DNA from: Brassica napus
Lineage: Eukaryota > Streptophyta > Magnoliopsida > Brassicales > Brassicaceae
Assembly (NCBI RefSeq): GCF_020379485.1
Contig: NC_063448.1
Coordinates: forward strand, 44,649,218-44,713,217
Length of the DNA: 64,000 nucleotides
Direction: 5' to 3'
Each line of letters begins with the position of its first letter. The stretch's first letter is position 1. The notes under the pieces were generated by a model. It worked only from the letters and a program-made list of their open reading frames with translations, had not been told where the DNA came from and did no database searches. This document shows, in pieces, positions 21,768 through 32,473 of this stretch. A program made the translations under genes and the position numbers.

Positions 21768-23718
21768 GGATAATTTGAAGTCAAGGTTGGATTTAGTCGA
21801 TATCTGTGATCGTTCTGAACTTCACGTTGATGAGAACGGTACGGCCCCTTTTCCCATTTATCAGCTGGATGGTGCTAGAAAAGAAGAGTTCTTTGATTGG
21901 ATTACAGATAAAGTGAAATTTCATGACGGATATGCATCAAATTTGGGGAACTGCGTTGATAGAAGCGAAGGAAAGTTTACTGGCTTGAAGAGTCATGATT
22001 GTCATGTAATTATGTAGCGCCTCCTTCCGTTTGCTTTTTCAGTATTATTGCCACGTAATGTTCATGAAGCAATTGCAGGTATCTTATATTTTTACAATTT
22101 AATTTATTTTTATATTTAACAATTATGCTTATAAAAACTTAATACTTACGAAAATTATGTCTTTTATCTATGTAGGGATTAGTGTTTTCTTCTGCGACTT
22201 ATGCAGCAGAGTAGTGACTGAAGAGGGTATTAATAATTTGAAGACAAACGCACCAGTCAGCATGTGCAACCTTGAGAAGATATTTCCTCCATCATTCTTT
22301 GATGTAATGGAACATCTTGCTATTCATCTCGCAAGAGAATTGGAACTTGGTGGTCCTGTGCAGTACAGATGGATGTATATTTTTGAGCGTTATACGCATC
22401 ATCTGAAGAAGATGGTCAAAAATCAAAACAGGGTGGAAGGATCTATAGTGGCACAGGTGATCAATGAAGAAACTGCAATCTTTGCTGAAAATTATTTTCC
22501 ACCAGAAGTGCATACAAAATACCGAAGACCTGCTCGGCATGATGATAGAGGGGAGAGAGCAACATATCATGTTACTGTCCCAAGCATGTTCAAGGAAATA
22601 GGACGACTTAGTGGAAAATTCACGAAGCGGAGACTTACGGACACTGAGCACGCTCATTTGCAAACATATTTGGTCACCAACTGTGAAGATGTTCTACAAT
22701 ATGAGAGGTAAAAATATTTATTCATTTATTGTTAGATTAATATTCAATAAATTTATTTCATATTGATAATATTTTTGTATAAAGTGTATATATGGCGGAG
22801 TTGCGTATGACTCACAGGCATGCAACAGAAGATGAGCTTCGACAACTTAGAGATAACGGATTTGCTGCATGGCTTCGTAGTTATGTGAGTCATATATCAT
22901 ATTACCCTATGCAAATGATTAGTTTAAATTTAATATAAACTAATTAACTTTTCAATCATATATGTTTTTAATTTATAGGTGAATGATTGTTTAGCCAGAG
23001 GTCTTGTGTTCGATGATTGGATACGCGAATTTGTGCAGGAACCAAACTACGTGGTCAAATCATATCCTAAATTTTGTACGCGAGGATATGCATTCACAAG
23101 GAAAGTTCATTCTAAGATAACATATGATGCTGGTGTTTCATCTTCTTCCGGTGATGATGTCTACTACGGCAACATAAAAGAAATATTGGAAATCCAATTT
23201 CCTGGAATAGTTGGATTGCGTTGTGTAGTATTCTATTGTGATTGGTATGAAACCACCCCAGATAGAGGAGTGAAGATTGATGCGTATGGTGTTACATCAG
23301 TTCATTCGCGGCGGAAACTTCAATATTATGATCCTTTCATTCTTGGTTCACAAGCTGATCAGGTATGTCAATCTATTCATAATTTTTTACCAATATAATT
23401 AATTAATATTATATATTTTACAAATACTTGTATAATTGATATGTATAGGTGTGCTACATCAGTTACCCTCGGGTGACGTACAGAGACGATCCATGGGTTA
23501 CTGTAACGCAAATCAACCCAAGAGGACGAGTAGATGGAACTTCTGATGATGATGAACCATTGCAACCAGAGTCTACCAGCAACGCTCATGCAGTTGAAGA
23601 TCTGGAAAATGTTCAACTTGTTGAGAATTTGACTGTGTTTGGACATGATGTTGTTGTACATTCGGAGCCAGAAGCCGAGGTTGGGGAGTTTGATGAAGAT
23701 TCAGAAGATTCTGATTAG
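21768..23718 (+). pseudogene. CACTA (En/Spm) TNP2 transposase, C-terminal half (5'-truncated)
   Basis: Carries the DUF4218-like segment (TGLKSHDCHVIM, then CNLEKIFPPSFFDVMEHL and HLARELELGGPVQYRWMY) and the DUF4216-like segment (CDWYETTPDRGVKID) of CACTA TNP2 proteins. Likely exons: 21768-22078 (with a TAG near 22015), about 22175-22709, about 22785-22885, 22979-23363 and about 23449-23718 ending in an acidic tail (FDEDSEDSD). The catalytic N-terminal TNP2 region is missing, replaced upstream by the Myb/SANT fragment. It cannot be an active transposase. Confidence 0.82.
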
Positions 23719-23742
23719 TTTTTTTTTTCTTTTTTTTTATTG

Positions 23743-23870
23743 GTCCGTCGGAAATCTCTCCCAATATACCGACGACATAGCGACGACCAAGGGTTTCGTT
23801 GAAGTTTGTAAAGGTCGTCGGTAATTCGTCGGTATATACCGACGACATTCCGACGAACTAGACGACATGT
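23743..23870. repeat. CCGTCGG/CCGACG repeats after TNP2
   Basis: Inverted and direct copies of GTCGG-TATA-CCGAC words just 3' of the TNP2 stop. Same motif as the right-end subterminal array. Confidence 0.75.
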
Positions 23871-23879
23871 ATTTCTAAA

Positions 23880-24205
23880 AAATTTCAATCATAAAAATCT
23901 ATAAACTTAGATGCCAAAAGTATGAAAATAACACATAATAAGTGTTTAGTATAGTATTAGATCGCAACCGTTCAAATATAACAACTCATTAAAATATTTA
24001 TGTATGCATATCATTGTTTTCATAACATCTCATCTTAACACTCATATACTTATACAATCATATTCATATAATCTTACATTACAAAAAAATGTTGTTGTGT
24101 AAAATCGTGTTATAAAAACATTTTTATTGTTAAATCTTTATGCAAATACTATATATCTTATCAAAGATATGGATTTTGCATTTAGAAACTTGTAATCAAC
24201 ACCCT
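23880..24205. other. AT-rich spacer inside the CACTA element
   Basis: No ORF or repeat of note between two repeat blocks. Confidence 0.5.
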
Positions 24206-24209
24206 AAAC

Positions 24210-24400
24210 ACTAAGTCGTCGAAATTCCGTCGGAATATACTGACGGACAGGTTCCGTCGGAATATACTGACGGACACATTCCGTCGGAAATCCAATTTGC
24301 CCAGGAGAACCAAACCGCGTGAAAATTTTCGCGAATCACCATTTGGTATATTTTAATTATACCGACAGAATACTAACGAACCCGTGTCCGTCGGAATCTT
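24210..24400. repeat. CCGTCGGAATATACTGACGG repeats upstream of the TNPA-like gene
   Basis: Three near-identical 23-26-bp units (24225-24295) plus single copies near 24365 and 24385. They lie immediately before the inferred 5' leader of the Transposase_24-type gene, in promoter position. Confidence 0.8.
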
Positions 24401-24409
24401 CAGATATAA

Positions 24410-25192
24410 TAACCCTTCTTCTTCCTTCTTCGTTATTTCCGCCTCTCTCTCAAAGACGATCTCTCTCCGGCGATTTCTTTATTTCTCCAGCGATTCCGGC
24501 CCTTCTCCACCTCCCTTCACCGGCGAATCCTCTTCTCACCCTCATATCTCTTCCCCAAACCCCAAATCTTGTAAGAATCATCTCAAACCTTGTTTTATAT
24601 CAATTGCTTAGGGTTTTGGAAGTTAGATCTCGGATTTTAGGTTGTTTGATTGAAAATTTTAGGATTGAATGGATAGTTTAGGATATATAAGTTAGGATTG
24701 TTGTTTTAGTTTTTTTTGGAATTATTATTTTTTTATTAAAATTCAAAACGTTTTTTCTATTTTTAAAATTTTTTTGGATTTTTAAAAACGTTTTTCAAGT
24801 TTCCAGTAATGAAATATATATAATAAAACGTTTTTAAAATTTTTTAAAAATATTTAACAACATTTTTCTATATTTACAAAAATTTTTTAATTTTGTATAC
24901 ATATATATATATAAATCATGTATAATAAAAATTTTAAAAATATTTAACAACATTTTTCTACATTTATAAATTTTTTATAATTGTGTATACATATATATAT
25001 ATATAAATCATGTATAATAAAAAATTTTAATTTTTTTATTATTTTTTATAAGTTTCTAGTAATAAACTATGTATAATAAAAGGTTTAATAGTTTTTTAAA
25101 AACGTTTATAAAACCTCTTGTAAATATATAAATGAAAACATTAAAAATAGAAATGATTTGAAAAGATTTTTGATGTATTAATTTTTGTTTTA
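24410..25192 (+). promoter_or_regulatory. 5' leader exon and leader intron of the TNPA-like gene
   Basis: A CT-rich, ORF-poor stretch 24410-24569 ends at a CTT|GTAAGAATC donor. An AT-rich segment then runs to a TTTGTTTTAG acceptor at 25192, ten bases before the ATG at 25202. This looks like an untranslated first exon plus leader intron. Confidence 0.5.
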
Positions 25193-26697
25193 GGGCCGAG
25201 GATGAACCCCGCCCCGCAGCCCATCTTTGACGTAGTTCGGTGAGCAGTTCCCGTGCATCGGGATCGTCTCATGAACATAACTCGGTTCCCGCATATATTC
25301 CCGCTCCAGCTCCCGCTGCCTCTCGCGCTGCTGCTCAAGAGGATCTGGGGTTCATGCCAGTTGAACTATTGGTTCAACAACCAGGTCGAGAGCATCTCCC
25401 GGTTCTCCAACCCAACCCATGACGAGGACATAGCACTTGGTTAGTATTTTCTTTATTTGTACCATTATGTGTTTTTCCATTAATTAACTTGCTAACTTGT
25501 ATTTTTTTTAAAGGTTCACCAAGTCGAAAAATGGCATTAGCAGGAGCATCAACCATATGATGTACTCCATGCTCCGTTTTGGATATTCAAAGTGGAGTGT
25601 GATCCCTTCCGACGAACTAGAGTTGTGGTTTCGTCAGTTTGCGGTATAGTAACTTTTCATTTTTTAAAATTTTTTACATTTTTTTAAATATATTTACTTA
25701 TTAAATTATGTTTGTTTTGTAGCAAGAGTTCAACTGGCACTCCGATCTCACGGAAACAGTCCGTAAGAAATTCAACGAAAAGGCCATGGACTCTTATACG
25801 AAGCAAATAAACGCGTGGAAGACAGTTTGGCCGAAGAACCAGAGGCCACAGTTCATCAACGGGACGGTGTGGGAGCAGTTCATAGCTCATTGGGAGAAGG
25901 AAGAAACTGCAGAGACGTCTTCTAGGAACTCCAAGAACCGGAAGAGCGATCGTGGCGGGAAAGGTATGTATGTGCACAACCTCGGCTCTTGCTCTATGTC
26001 TACTAAGGAGGATGAACTTGTACGTTTTTTATTATTATTTATCTTTATATTTTTTAAATAAATATTTTATATATTCCTTGGCTATTAATGGTGGTTTTTT
26101 TAGATCGAAGCAAATGACGGTAATCCCGTTGATCGTCTCCAACTCATTAAGGTGGCTCACACTAGCAAGACGACGGGTCAAATTCAGGACCCCGTGATCA
26201 AAGGTGTCGTTGATTTGGTGGAAGCTGAAATAGTATCTCAATCTCAGCCTCTCTCTGATGACGGCGATTCTACGGGAGCTTCAACCAACTTGTCTCTATT
26301 GCAAATAAATGAGATGGTTGAAAAGGTAATTTTTTTATTAATATATTTTTTTTATAATGTCGATTACTAACTTGGCCCTATTTACTAACTTTAAATATTT
26401 TTGTAGGCGGTTCCTAAAAGGAAAGGTGGCCGTTTAGTTGGGTTGGCCCGCCGTGCTTCTTCGTATCCGGCATCTTCTTCGCAAGCTCCGTATGCCGATC
26501 CCATGATTCTCGAGGAGCTACATGACAAAGATGAACGGATTGGGGCATTGGAGGAGCAGAACACTACTATCCTTTCTGAGAATGCCACTATCCGTTCGGA
26601 GAATGCCACTATCCTTGCTGAGTTGGCATCCCAGAAGAAGTTCAACACCGAGATAATGCAGAAGCTAGATCGTTTGATGTCTTCGAGTTCTTCTTAG
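25193..26697 (+). pseudogene. CACTA second gene, Transposase_24 (Ptta/En/Spm) family
   Basis: TNPA/TNP1-like regulatory protein of CACTA elements, expected to bind the subterminal repeats. Exons by splice signals: 25193-25439, 25514-25643, 25723-26019, 26104-26325 and 26407-26697. Exon 2 encodes WFTKSKNGISRSINHMMYSM and exon 3 the WxxxxxEQFIAHWEKEE block typical of the family. The C-terminus is a coiled coil with repeated ENATI units. The first ATG (25202) meets a stop after 13 codons, and the frame that joins exon 2 has a TGA near 25420, so exon 1 is damaged while exons 2-5 are open. Confidence 0.75.
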
Positions 26698-26916
26698 TTT
26701 TTTCGGCTTTTTAAAACTTTCTGAATGTTTTTTTTCTATTTCGGTTTGTTTGAATTTTAAACTTTCTGAATGTTTTTTTCTATTTCGGTTTGTATGAATT
26801 TAAATTCTATAATATTATTAGTTTTAAATTTCTGATTTTTTTAATTTATTAATTAATTTTTAATATAAAAAAATATATAAAAATGCAAATTTAATTCGTT
26901 TTTAAAATTGGTATAT
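26698..26916. other. 3' region of the TNPA-like gene
   Basis: Contains an imperfect direct duplication of about 55 bp (ACTTTCTGAATGTTTTTTTC... at 26716 and 26760). Otherwise AT-rich and non-coding. Confidence 0.6.
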
Positions 26917-27322
26917 TCCGACGAACTCTGGGCGTCGGAATATACCGACGGACAACGGTTCCTTGGAATATACCGACGAACCAATATCCGTCGGAATATA
27001 CCGACGAACCAATATCCGTCGGTATATTCCGACGAACCAATGTCTGTCGGTATATTCCGACGCCCAGAATTCGTCGGAATATACCGAGGAATCCACTCCG
27101 TCGGAATTGTCCAAGGAACGTTCTCCGTCGGTATATAGTTTTTCCGATGAACTCTTGTCTCGTGTGTCCGCATCGTAATATCGTCGGAAGTTCGTCAGAA
27201 TGACGTTTCTCGGTATTCGTCAGAAAGTCGTCGGAAGTTCTGACGAAATTCCGACGAATTTTTTTTTTCTGACAAATTTCTGACGATTTCGGCCATCAGA
27301 ATCCCCATGTTTTCTTGTAGTG
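26917..27322. repeat. CACTA right subterminal repeat region and terminus
   Basis: About ten copies of CGTCGGAATATACCGACG in both orientations (26917-27140). GACG-CCCAGAGTTCGTCGG-type segments at 26918-26942 and 27054-27082 form a larger foldback. More degenerate CGTCGGAAGTTC units follow to 27275, then TTTTCTTGTAGTG at the end. Confidence 0.88.
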
Positions 27323-27324
27323 GA

Positions 27325-27492
27325 AGCTCCTTCAACTCTATCTCCTTTAAATTTATTTTGCGTGTTTGTAATGATCGAGCAGATAGGCTGGCGAAGAATG
27401 CTCTGTTTCAGTTTGGAAACAATCTCTCTGAGATTGATAACAATGTTTAAGTGTTTTTGAAATTAATGATAAGCAGGTTTGACCCAAAAAAA
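27325..27492 (+). mobile_element. LINE 3' tail fragment (RNase H end plus poly-A)
   Basis: The frame reads RVCNDRADRLAKNALFQFG and stops near 27449. This is the usual end of the RNase H-like domain of plant LINEs and related sequences. A nine-A run at 27484-27492 fits a LINE tail. It starts directly at the CACTA terminus, so the CACTA element probably sat in an older LINE. Confidence 0.5.
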
Positions 27493-27843
27493 AAGGGGAT
27501 ATGAAGTTTTGTAAGTATTATATATCCACGCAAGTTGGACAGAATATTTATTGAAATTTCAATGAAAAACAACATCAAATTGTCTTGACGTCCCCGTGTC
27601 CTTCCCTCGTATTGGTGCCGAATTTTTATCCTGATCCATATCAACCAACCCAGTATCATAAGATATACATATGTGAATTGTATCTTAAATAAAATTATAA
27701 CTACCATAAATTTTCACGTTGATCATATACATGAAGATGTTACCCTGTTACATGTAGACGATCTCTTTTTATGAATCTTTTTTAACATTCTTTTTATAAA
27801 TCTTAAACTATACAGTAATCGTTGAACCAAAAAAAACTATACA
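27493..27843. other. Spacer, nothing recognised
   Basis: AT-rich DNA with no ORF worth reporting. Confidence 0.5.
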
Positions 27844-28170
27844 GAGTTATTGGTTTATATATTTTGATTGATTTAGAAATTCATATAGTATTTATAAATC
27901 CAAATAAAATATGCAAATCCGGAGGTTTTCCCTCGGATTTGAGTCTTTGTATTTTTAACTAAAAAATCCAAACAAATCCATTCAAATCCATTATAAAATC
28001 AAATATATTAGTAAATCCGTACGATTGAATAACACTTGATTTGATACAGAATTTATGAATCATTAAACCAATAACACATGATTTTAATACAGATTTGAAA
28101 ATCATAGAACCAATAACACTAGATTTAGTTCGGATTTCAAATCCATTAAAATAAAACAACCAGTAACCCC
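27844..28170. mobile_element. MITE with imperfect terminal inverted repeats
   Basis: The left end GAGTTATTGGTTTATATATT and the reverse complement of the right end GGGTTACTGGTTGTTTTATT match at most of about 36 positions. The interior has repeated AAACCAATAACAC words and is non-coding. The target duplication is unclear. Confidence 0.5.
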
Positions 28171-28552
28171 TACTAATAGAATAAGTCATTTAATTTGCCA
28201 ACTTCAGGAATTTAGAGGATCTCTAATTTTAGATTAGGGAATTAGTTTAGCTAATTATCGTTGATGGATATCATGGTTTTAGTTATTATATAATTTCGTG
28301 ATCGAATTGGATATATATTCATTTTTCAATTGTACGTACAAGTTACAGCTTTTCGTTGCATGCTTGTAAGCCTATCCACAATAATTATACAAATCAACAT
28401 ATTCGTGTATATAATAATATATACGTCCCTACGCGTTAGGCATGTACTTACACATATGTAAGTAAAGATATGCCCCCAAAGAGTATTTGGCTCTTCGGAT
28501 AAACCAAAGCACAACAAAGCATCTTCCCAGAAAGAAAGCTAGCGAACCAAAC
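28171..28552. other. Upstream intergenic DNA of the small gene
   Basis: AT-rich, no ORF with support. May contain distal promoter sequence. Confidence 0.4.
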
Positions 28553-28638
28553 GCCACGTGGCATATTATAAATCAAATATTATATGTATCATAATCCATA
28601 AGAATAATTGTATGGCTCGACGTGAATGTGTATAAATA
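28553..28638 (+). promoter_or_regulatory. Promoter of the small ORF: G-box and TATA box
   Basis: GCCACGTGGC, a perfect palindromic G-box (bZIP/bHLH/PIF site), at 28553-28562, and TATAAATA at 28631-28638. The CDS starts about 160 bp after the TATA box, leaving a normal 5' leader. Confidence 0.6.
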
Positions 28639-28799
28639 TAACTCGGCTTTCGCAAGTAAGACCTCACAAGTCACAAAGGCAAAAGTTCTGCAGACGCGGC
28701 AAACATAGAGAGAAGAAACATATACCTCAAAAGCGCAATACACAAACCAGACGAAGAAGAAAATCCACTTTTAGATTTCTCCTACAAATCAAACACAAT

Positions 28800-28982
28800 A
28801 TGGTGTCTCAAAAGCTAGAGATCTGCATCGAATTAGTGAAGATTGGCGTCGTTTTTGTCGCCACTGTGGCTGAATCAGTAGAAAAAGCTTTCCGTAAGCC
28901 ACCACCGTCGCTTCCGGCAGTTCATGATAGTCGCCGGAACAATTACGCCGACGTTCCTATTCCTCTCGTTGGATTCATGTGA
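28800..28982 (+). CDS. Small protein of 60 residues, function unknown
   Basis: Intact ORF from ATG at 28800 to TGA at 28980-28982. The same frame is open upstream to an ATG at 28626, but that codon lies before the TATA box, so the internal ATG (context ACAATATGGTG) is the likely start. Residues 8-26 (EICIELVKIGVVFVATVAE) form a hydrophobic, probably helical segment. The rest is Pro- and Arg-containing and polar, ending VPIPLVGFM. There is no cleavable signal peptide of classical form. A G-box and TATA box sit at the right distance and the codons carry no transposon similarity. I do not recognise the family; it resembles short plant stress-type proteins only in layout. It is likely a real host gene stranded between transposons. 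Confidence 0.62.
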   Translation: MVSQKLEICIELVKIGVVFVATVAESVEKAFRKPPPSLPAVHDSRRNNYADVPIPLVGFM

Positions 28983-29207
28983 TGAGCTTTTTTTTGGGTT
29001 TTGGCCTCGTTAAAGTTAGTAGCTCTCGTGCCATGTGGCGTTTTGGAAGTTGTTGGTTTGTGTATATAAGAATCTTGAAGAGTTACAGATGAATCAAATC
29101 GTCAATGCTTATAAAACTTTTTGACTATTAAATCGCTCTAACTGTCTTTAAGATCATTCCAATCTTATAAGCACACCTTAAAAAACTGCAGTTACAACTT
29201 TCAAAAC
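28983..29207. other. 3' region of the small gene
   Basis: Includes a likely 3' untranslated region with GCTTATAAAAC near 29108. No other feature before the retrotransposon LTR. Confidence 0.4.
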
Positions 29208-29685
29208 TGCAGGATATCGAGGCCCATCGAATAACAAGGTCTAGCCCAACAAGCTACAAACTTACTCGGTTCGGCGAGTAAAGCTGTCAGCTCGATCCTA
29301 GAGTGCTTTTAGCTGACGACCAAGCCGACCAAAAGCATCCAGCTCGGAGGAACTCTATCAAGGCCCATATACTCGGCCTTCTCAAGTTAAGGCCCAAAGA
29401 GGGACCGGATCTAGGGCACACAAGGACGGAAAGCCAATAAAAAGAAAGGAGACAACAACAAAAAGGGGATCGACACTTTTACACACACACTGAGCGGCTA
29501 GATCTAGGGTTTTAGTCTCTCTTTACTCCTACTCGTTCTGTACCTTTTCCGGTTTGCTCTTCGAGCTCCGGCTTGTTTCCTTGATCTCCTGTCACTCTTA
29601 TACCTCCCTTTGATCAGATCTAATAAAACGTATTTAGTCATCACATTTTCGAGTTCTTTCAACCTAGTCGACAGAATCCCGTACA
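29208..29685 (+). repeat. Element A 5' LTR (left border approximate)
   Basis: Ends GAATCCCGTACA directly before the primer-binding region. The left border is placed at TGCAGGATATCG (29208) as a TG start, but no second LTR is available to confirm it. Confidence 0.5.
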
Positions 29686-29735
29686 AATAATTGGCGCCCA
29701 CCGTGGGGCTGACTAAAGTAACGTTCTAGGTCTAC

Positions 29736-31430
29736 ATGGCTCAAGATGACGCCACCTTCGGCACTCCAGGCGGAGAACCAACCCCTACGGCTAAAGCCGC
29801 TCCACCAATCCCCGCAGACTTCATGAGCTCCGTCATGGCTAGATTCGCTCGACAAGACGAAGTTCAAAAGACGACCAACGACCATCTAGCTACTTTGGTC
29901 GCAGCACTCACCGCTACAGACGGCCAAACGAGCCGTCCACAGATGATACGCCGTCGCCTATTCAACACAAACCCTACGGCGACGGGTGGTGACCACATCT
30001 CAGATGACTCAGAACCTAACGAAACCCTTCCCGTCGATGCTCAACAGATAGGACCAGATCTCGCAACCATACGCGATATCGCTGAGCTCAAACTCAGCGT
30101 TCAGCAAATGAGCTCGAAGATCCATCAAGCTACCAGCGCGGCTCCACAAATCGAGAGTGTACTCGCCGCGACCTCACGAACCCCTTTTACTAGCGCACTA
30201 ACCAATGTGCAACTCAGGAAGATAGAGAAGCTGTGCCTACCAGAGTACAAGCCTGGCGGAGACCCGGTGGAACATGACGGCTTTCAATATCGCGATGGCA
30301 CATGCTCGACTCTCTGATGAAGAAAGGGATGCAGGCTACTGTCAACTGTTCGTCGAGACTCTCCACGAGCAAGCCCTGTCCTGGTTCTCCCAACTATAGG
30401 AGAACTCAATCGGAAGCTTCTGAGACTTATCATCGGTTTTCCTCAAGACGTACATTATTTTCACAAAGCGCAATGCTACCGCTTCTAACCTATGGAACCT
30501 CAACCAAACCAAAGATCAGAGCCTCCGCGACTACATGGAGAAATTCAAAGCAGTAGTCTCGAGGATTGCAATCCCCGACGACATCGCTATCGATGCCCTG
30601 AGAAACACATTGTGGTTCCGCCCTAAGTTCCGAGAAGATCTATACCAAAATCCAACCACCTCGCTCCAAGACGCTATCGCTCGTTCTCACAACTTCATCC
30701 GAATCGAAGAAGATACAAATGCGATCATCAGCAAGATGAACGCGGCAAAAACACCAGCGACTAAAAATGCCAACACGCGCGCAGAACCGCGGCAACATGC
30801 TCCTCGCGACAAGAACAACCGTAAAGACGGTTACATGTACATCGTCAACGAGAACAACATACAGATTTCGACCATGGTAGTTCGAGGAGAAGGATGGAAC
30901 AAATGGGTAAGAGATCTCGACTCATCTGGCGAACCAACTGATACTGTCTGCGCGACTGAACCCGCAGTGGCAGCAGGTCCAACAGCAGGCCCTTCCAGAA
31001 CCATCGATCTCTCCAAACATTGCAAATATCACGACGTCAAAGGGAATGATACGACGGAGTGTAAATCACTCTATGCGCACTATCTCTCGTCTCTCGCCAG
31101 CGGCGACTTCAAATTCGACCCCCTAAAAGCTAAGCCCAAAAACGGCAAAAGCTGGAGCAAGAATAAAGAAAGAAGAGCCCAGCGCAAAGCTACCGGCAAA
31201 GGCCGACAAAACAAAACGCAGCAGCGAAATGAAGAAAAGGTCCCAAAGGACGACGGTGACGACGACTCCTCTGCTGACGAAGAACAGCCGGCTAACCGCA
31301 TGCGCATAGAGGTTATACTTTCCCAATAAACCCTATCGTCAGACGACGAGAACGACGACGCGCCTAAACCCGGAGATCTGAGAAATGTTCTCAAATGAAA
31401 TCTTGAGTCCAAGGACGACAACAGCTCCAG
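29736..31430 (+). pseudogene. Element A gag (broken)
   Basis: Capsid/nucleocapsid precursor. Starts at ATG 29736 (MAQDDATFGTPGGEP). The first frame ends at 30317 after a frameshift near 30270. The Retrotrans_gag core continues through 30302-30540 with stops near 30400 and 30420, then is open from about 30535 to 31329 (SLRDYMEKFKAVVSRIAIPDD). The zinc motif is CKYHDVKGNDTTEC near 31021-31062, the Tat-type CX2-3H variant. Lys-rich tail, then stops. Element B has inserted just downstream at 31481. Confidence 0.82.
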
Positions 31431-31652
31431 AAATACTGATCTCTTTCAAACGCTGAACGCAAGGAAGTCCCATCGTACCTTGTTGGGATGAAAATCGGTC
31501 ATGACAGAATCAATGTCTGAAAGTCCGTAAATATCGGCATGAATGTTTTTACGAAAAATAAATCTTAGAAAAAGATTTATTTTTACGAAGAATCTTGCGG
31601 AGAAAACACATTCACGAAAAATCGGAGAAAGACGCGAACAAGCACGTACACG

Positions 31653-31820
31653 GCTCGGTCGCAAGGTAGCGACCGAGCTCTCACCGAAGCTCGGTCGCTA
31701 CGTAGCGACCAAGCTCTCCCCGAAGCTCGGTCGCTACATAGCGACCGAGCACGTGCTCGGTTGCTACGTAGCGACCGAGCTCTCACCAAAGCTCGGTCGC
31801 TACGTAGCGACCGAGCACGC
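31653..31820. repeat. GGTCGCTACGTAGCGACC palindrome array, B 5' LTR
   Basis: Five units of about 30-37 bp, each a GGTCGCTACGTAGCGACC-type palindrome extended by CTCGG and CGAGC, with spacers such as TCTCACCGAAG. One unit is degraded to GGTCGCAAGGTAGCGACC. Confidence 0.93.
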
Positions 31821-32432
31821 TCAGAGACCGTGCTTTCTTAAAAATCGATACGACACGAATCCATGCATTCTCGTCTACTCATTAATGCTATCTCCCGAAG
31901 ATCGTAGCCAACCCATTTCATGTTTCTCGTCTTTTGAAGTCATCAATCGAACTTTAAGATAAAAACCGCGGAAAGTTTGTTTTTATCGAAAGAAGCAGTA
32001 ATAAACGTTTCGAATCAAACAACGGCCCAAAGAGACCTAAGACGTGACTCGAAACCCACTTACGATTTCTTAACCAAAAGCCCATAAACCGTAGGACGGT
32101 TTATGCTTGGTTCGCAAGGAAAGATAAATGTCAAGTTTCCGCGGATAAATACGAAGTATTCGAAGATAATTAGAAAGATTGGGAAAAACATAATATCTCC
32201 ATTTTTAAGTTATGACGGCTTAAGAGCAGAAGAGGAAAAAGCGTAAACCGACCTAGGAGCGAGTACATAAGGAGTCCTAGGCGAGAGGCACGAGAGACAA
32301 CTTTTGAGACTGAGAACTCTCGGCACTTTGAAACTCTGAGGCATTATTCTTGACATGCTCTGTTTCCATGACTGGCCCCCAATTACCAGACGAACGTGCA
32401 CAAGCAGTTCGATCTCTTGGTTCACTCTTGAA

Positions 32433-32473
32433 CTACGTTCGGCTTGATCCTCGAAAGAGGTACGTAGGCAGCC
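32433..32473 (+). other. Conserved hairpin motif, copy 1 (B 5' LTR)
   Basis: CTACG (32433-32437) pairs with CGTAG (32463-32467). Inside, CCTC-GAAA-GAGG forms a 4-bp stem with a GNRA-type loop, followed by TA and, after the outer stem, GCAGCC. See findings for all five copies. Confidence 0.7.

Larger units (their letters stand above)
21768..27322 (+). mobile_element. CACTA element A1, right part with terminus; left end missing
   Basis: The right end TTTTCTTGTAGTG (27310-27322) is the reverse complement of the classic CACTACAAGAAAA terminus. Inside are the truncated TNP2 gene, a Transposase_24-type gene and arrays of the CCGTCGGAATATACCGACGG motif. No CACTA left terminus is visible between 18720 and 21770, so the left arm was lost where the Myb/SANT sequence now joins. 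Confidence 0.8.

Noticed and set aside
31653..31820. CRISPR-like look of repeat and spacer units
   Set aside because: Units are palindromes inside plant LTRs, spacers are short and related, and there are no cas genes.
31543..31962. ORFs across the palindrome arrays (also 17587, 37275, 45061, 51649)
   Set aside because: Repetitive RSLRSDRA-type translations from the palindromes on either strand.
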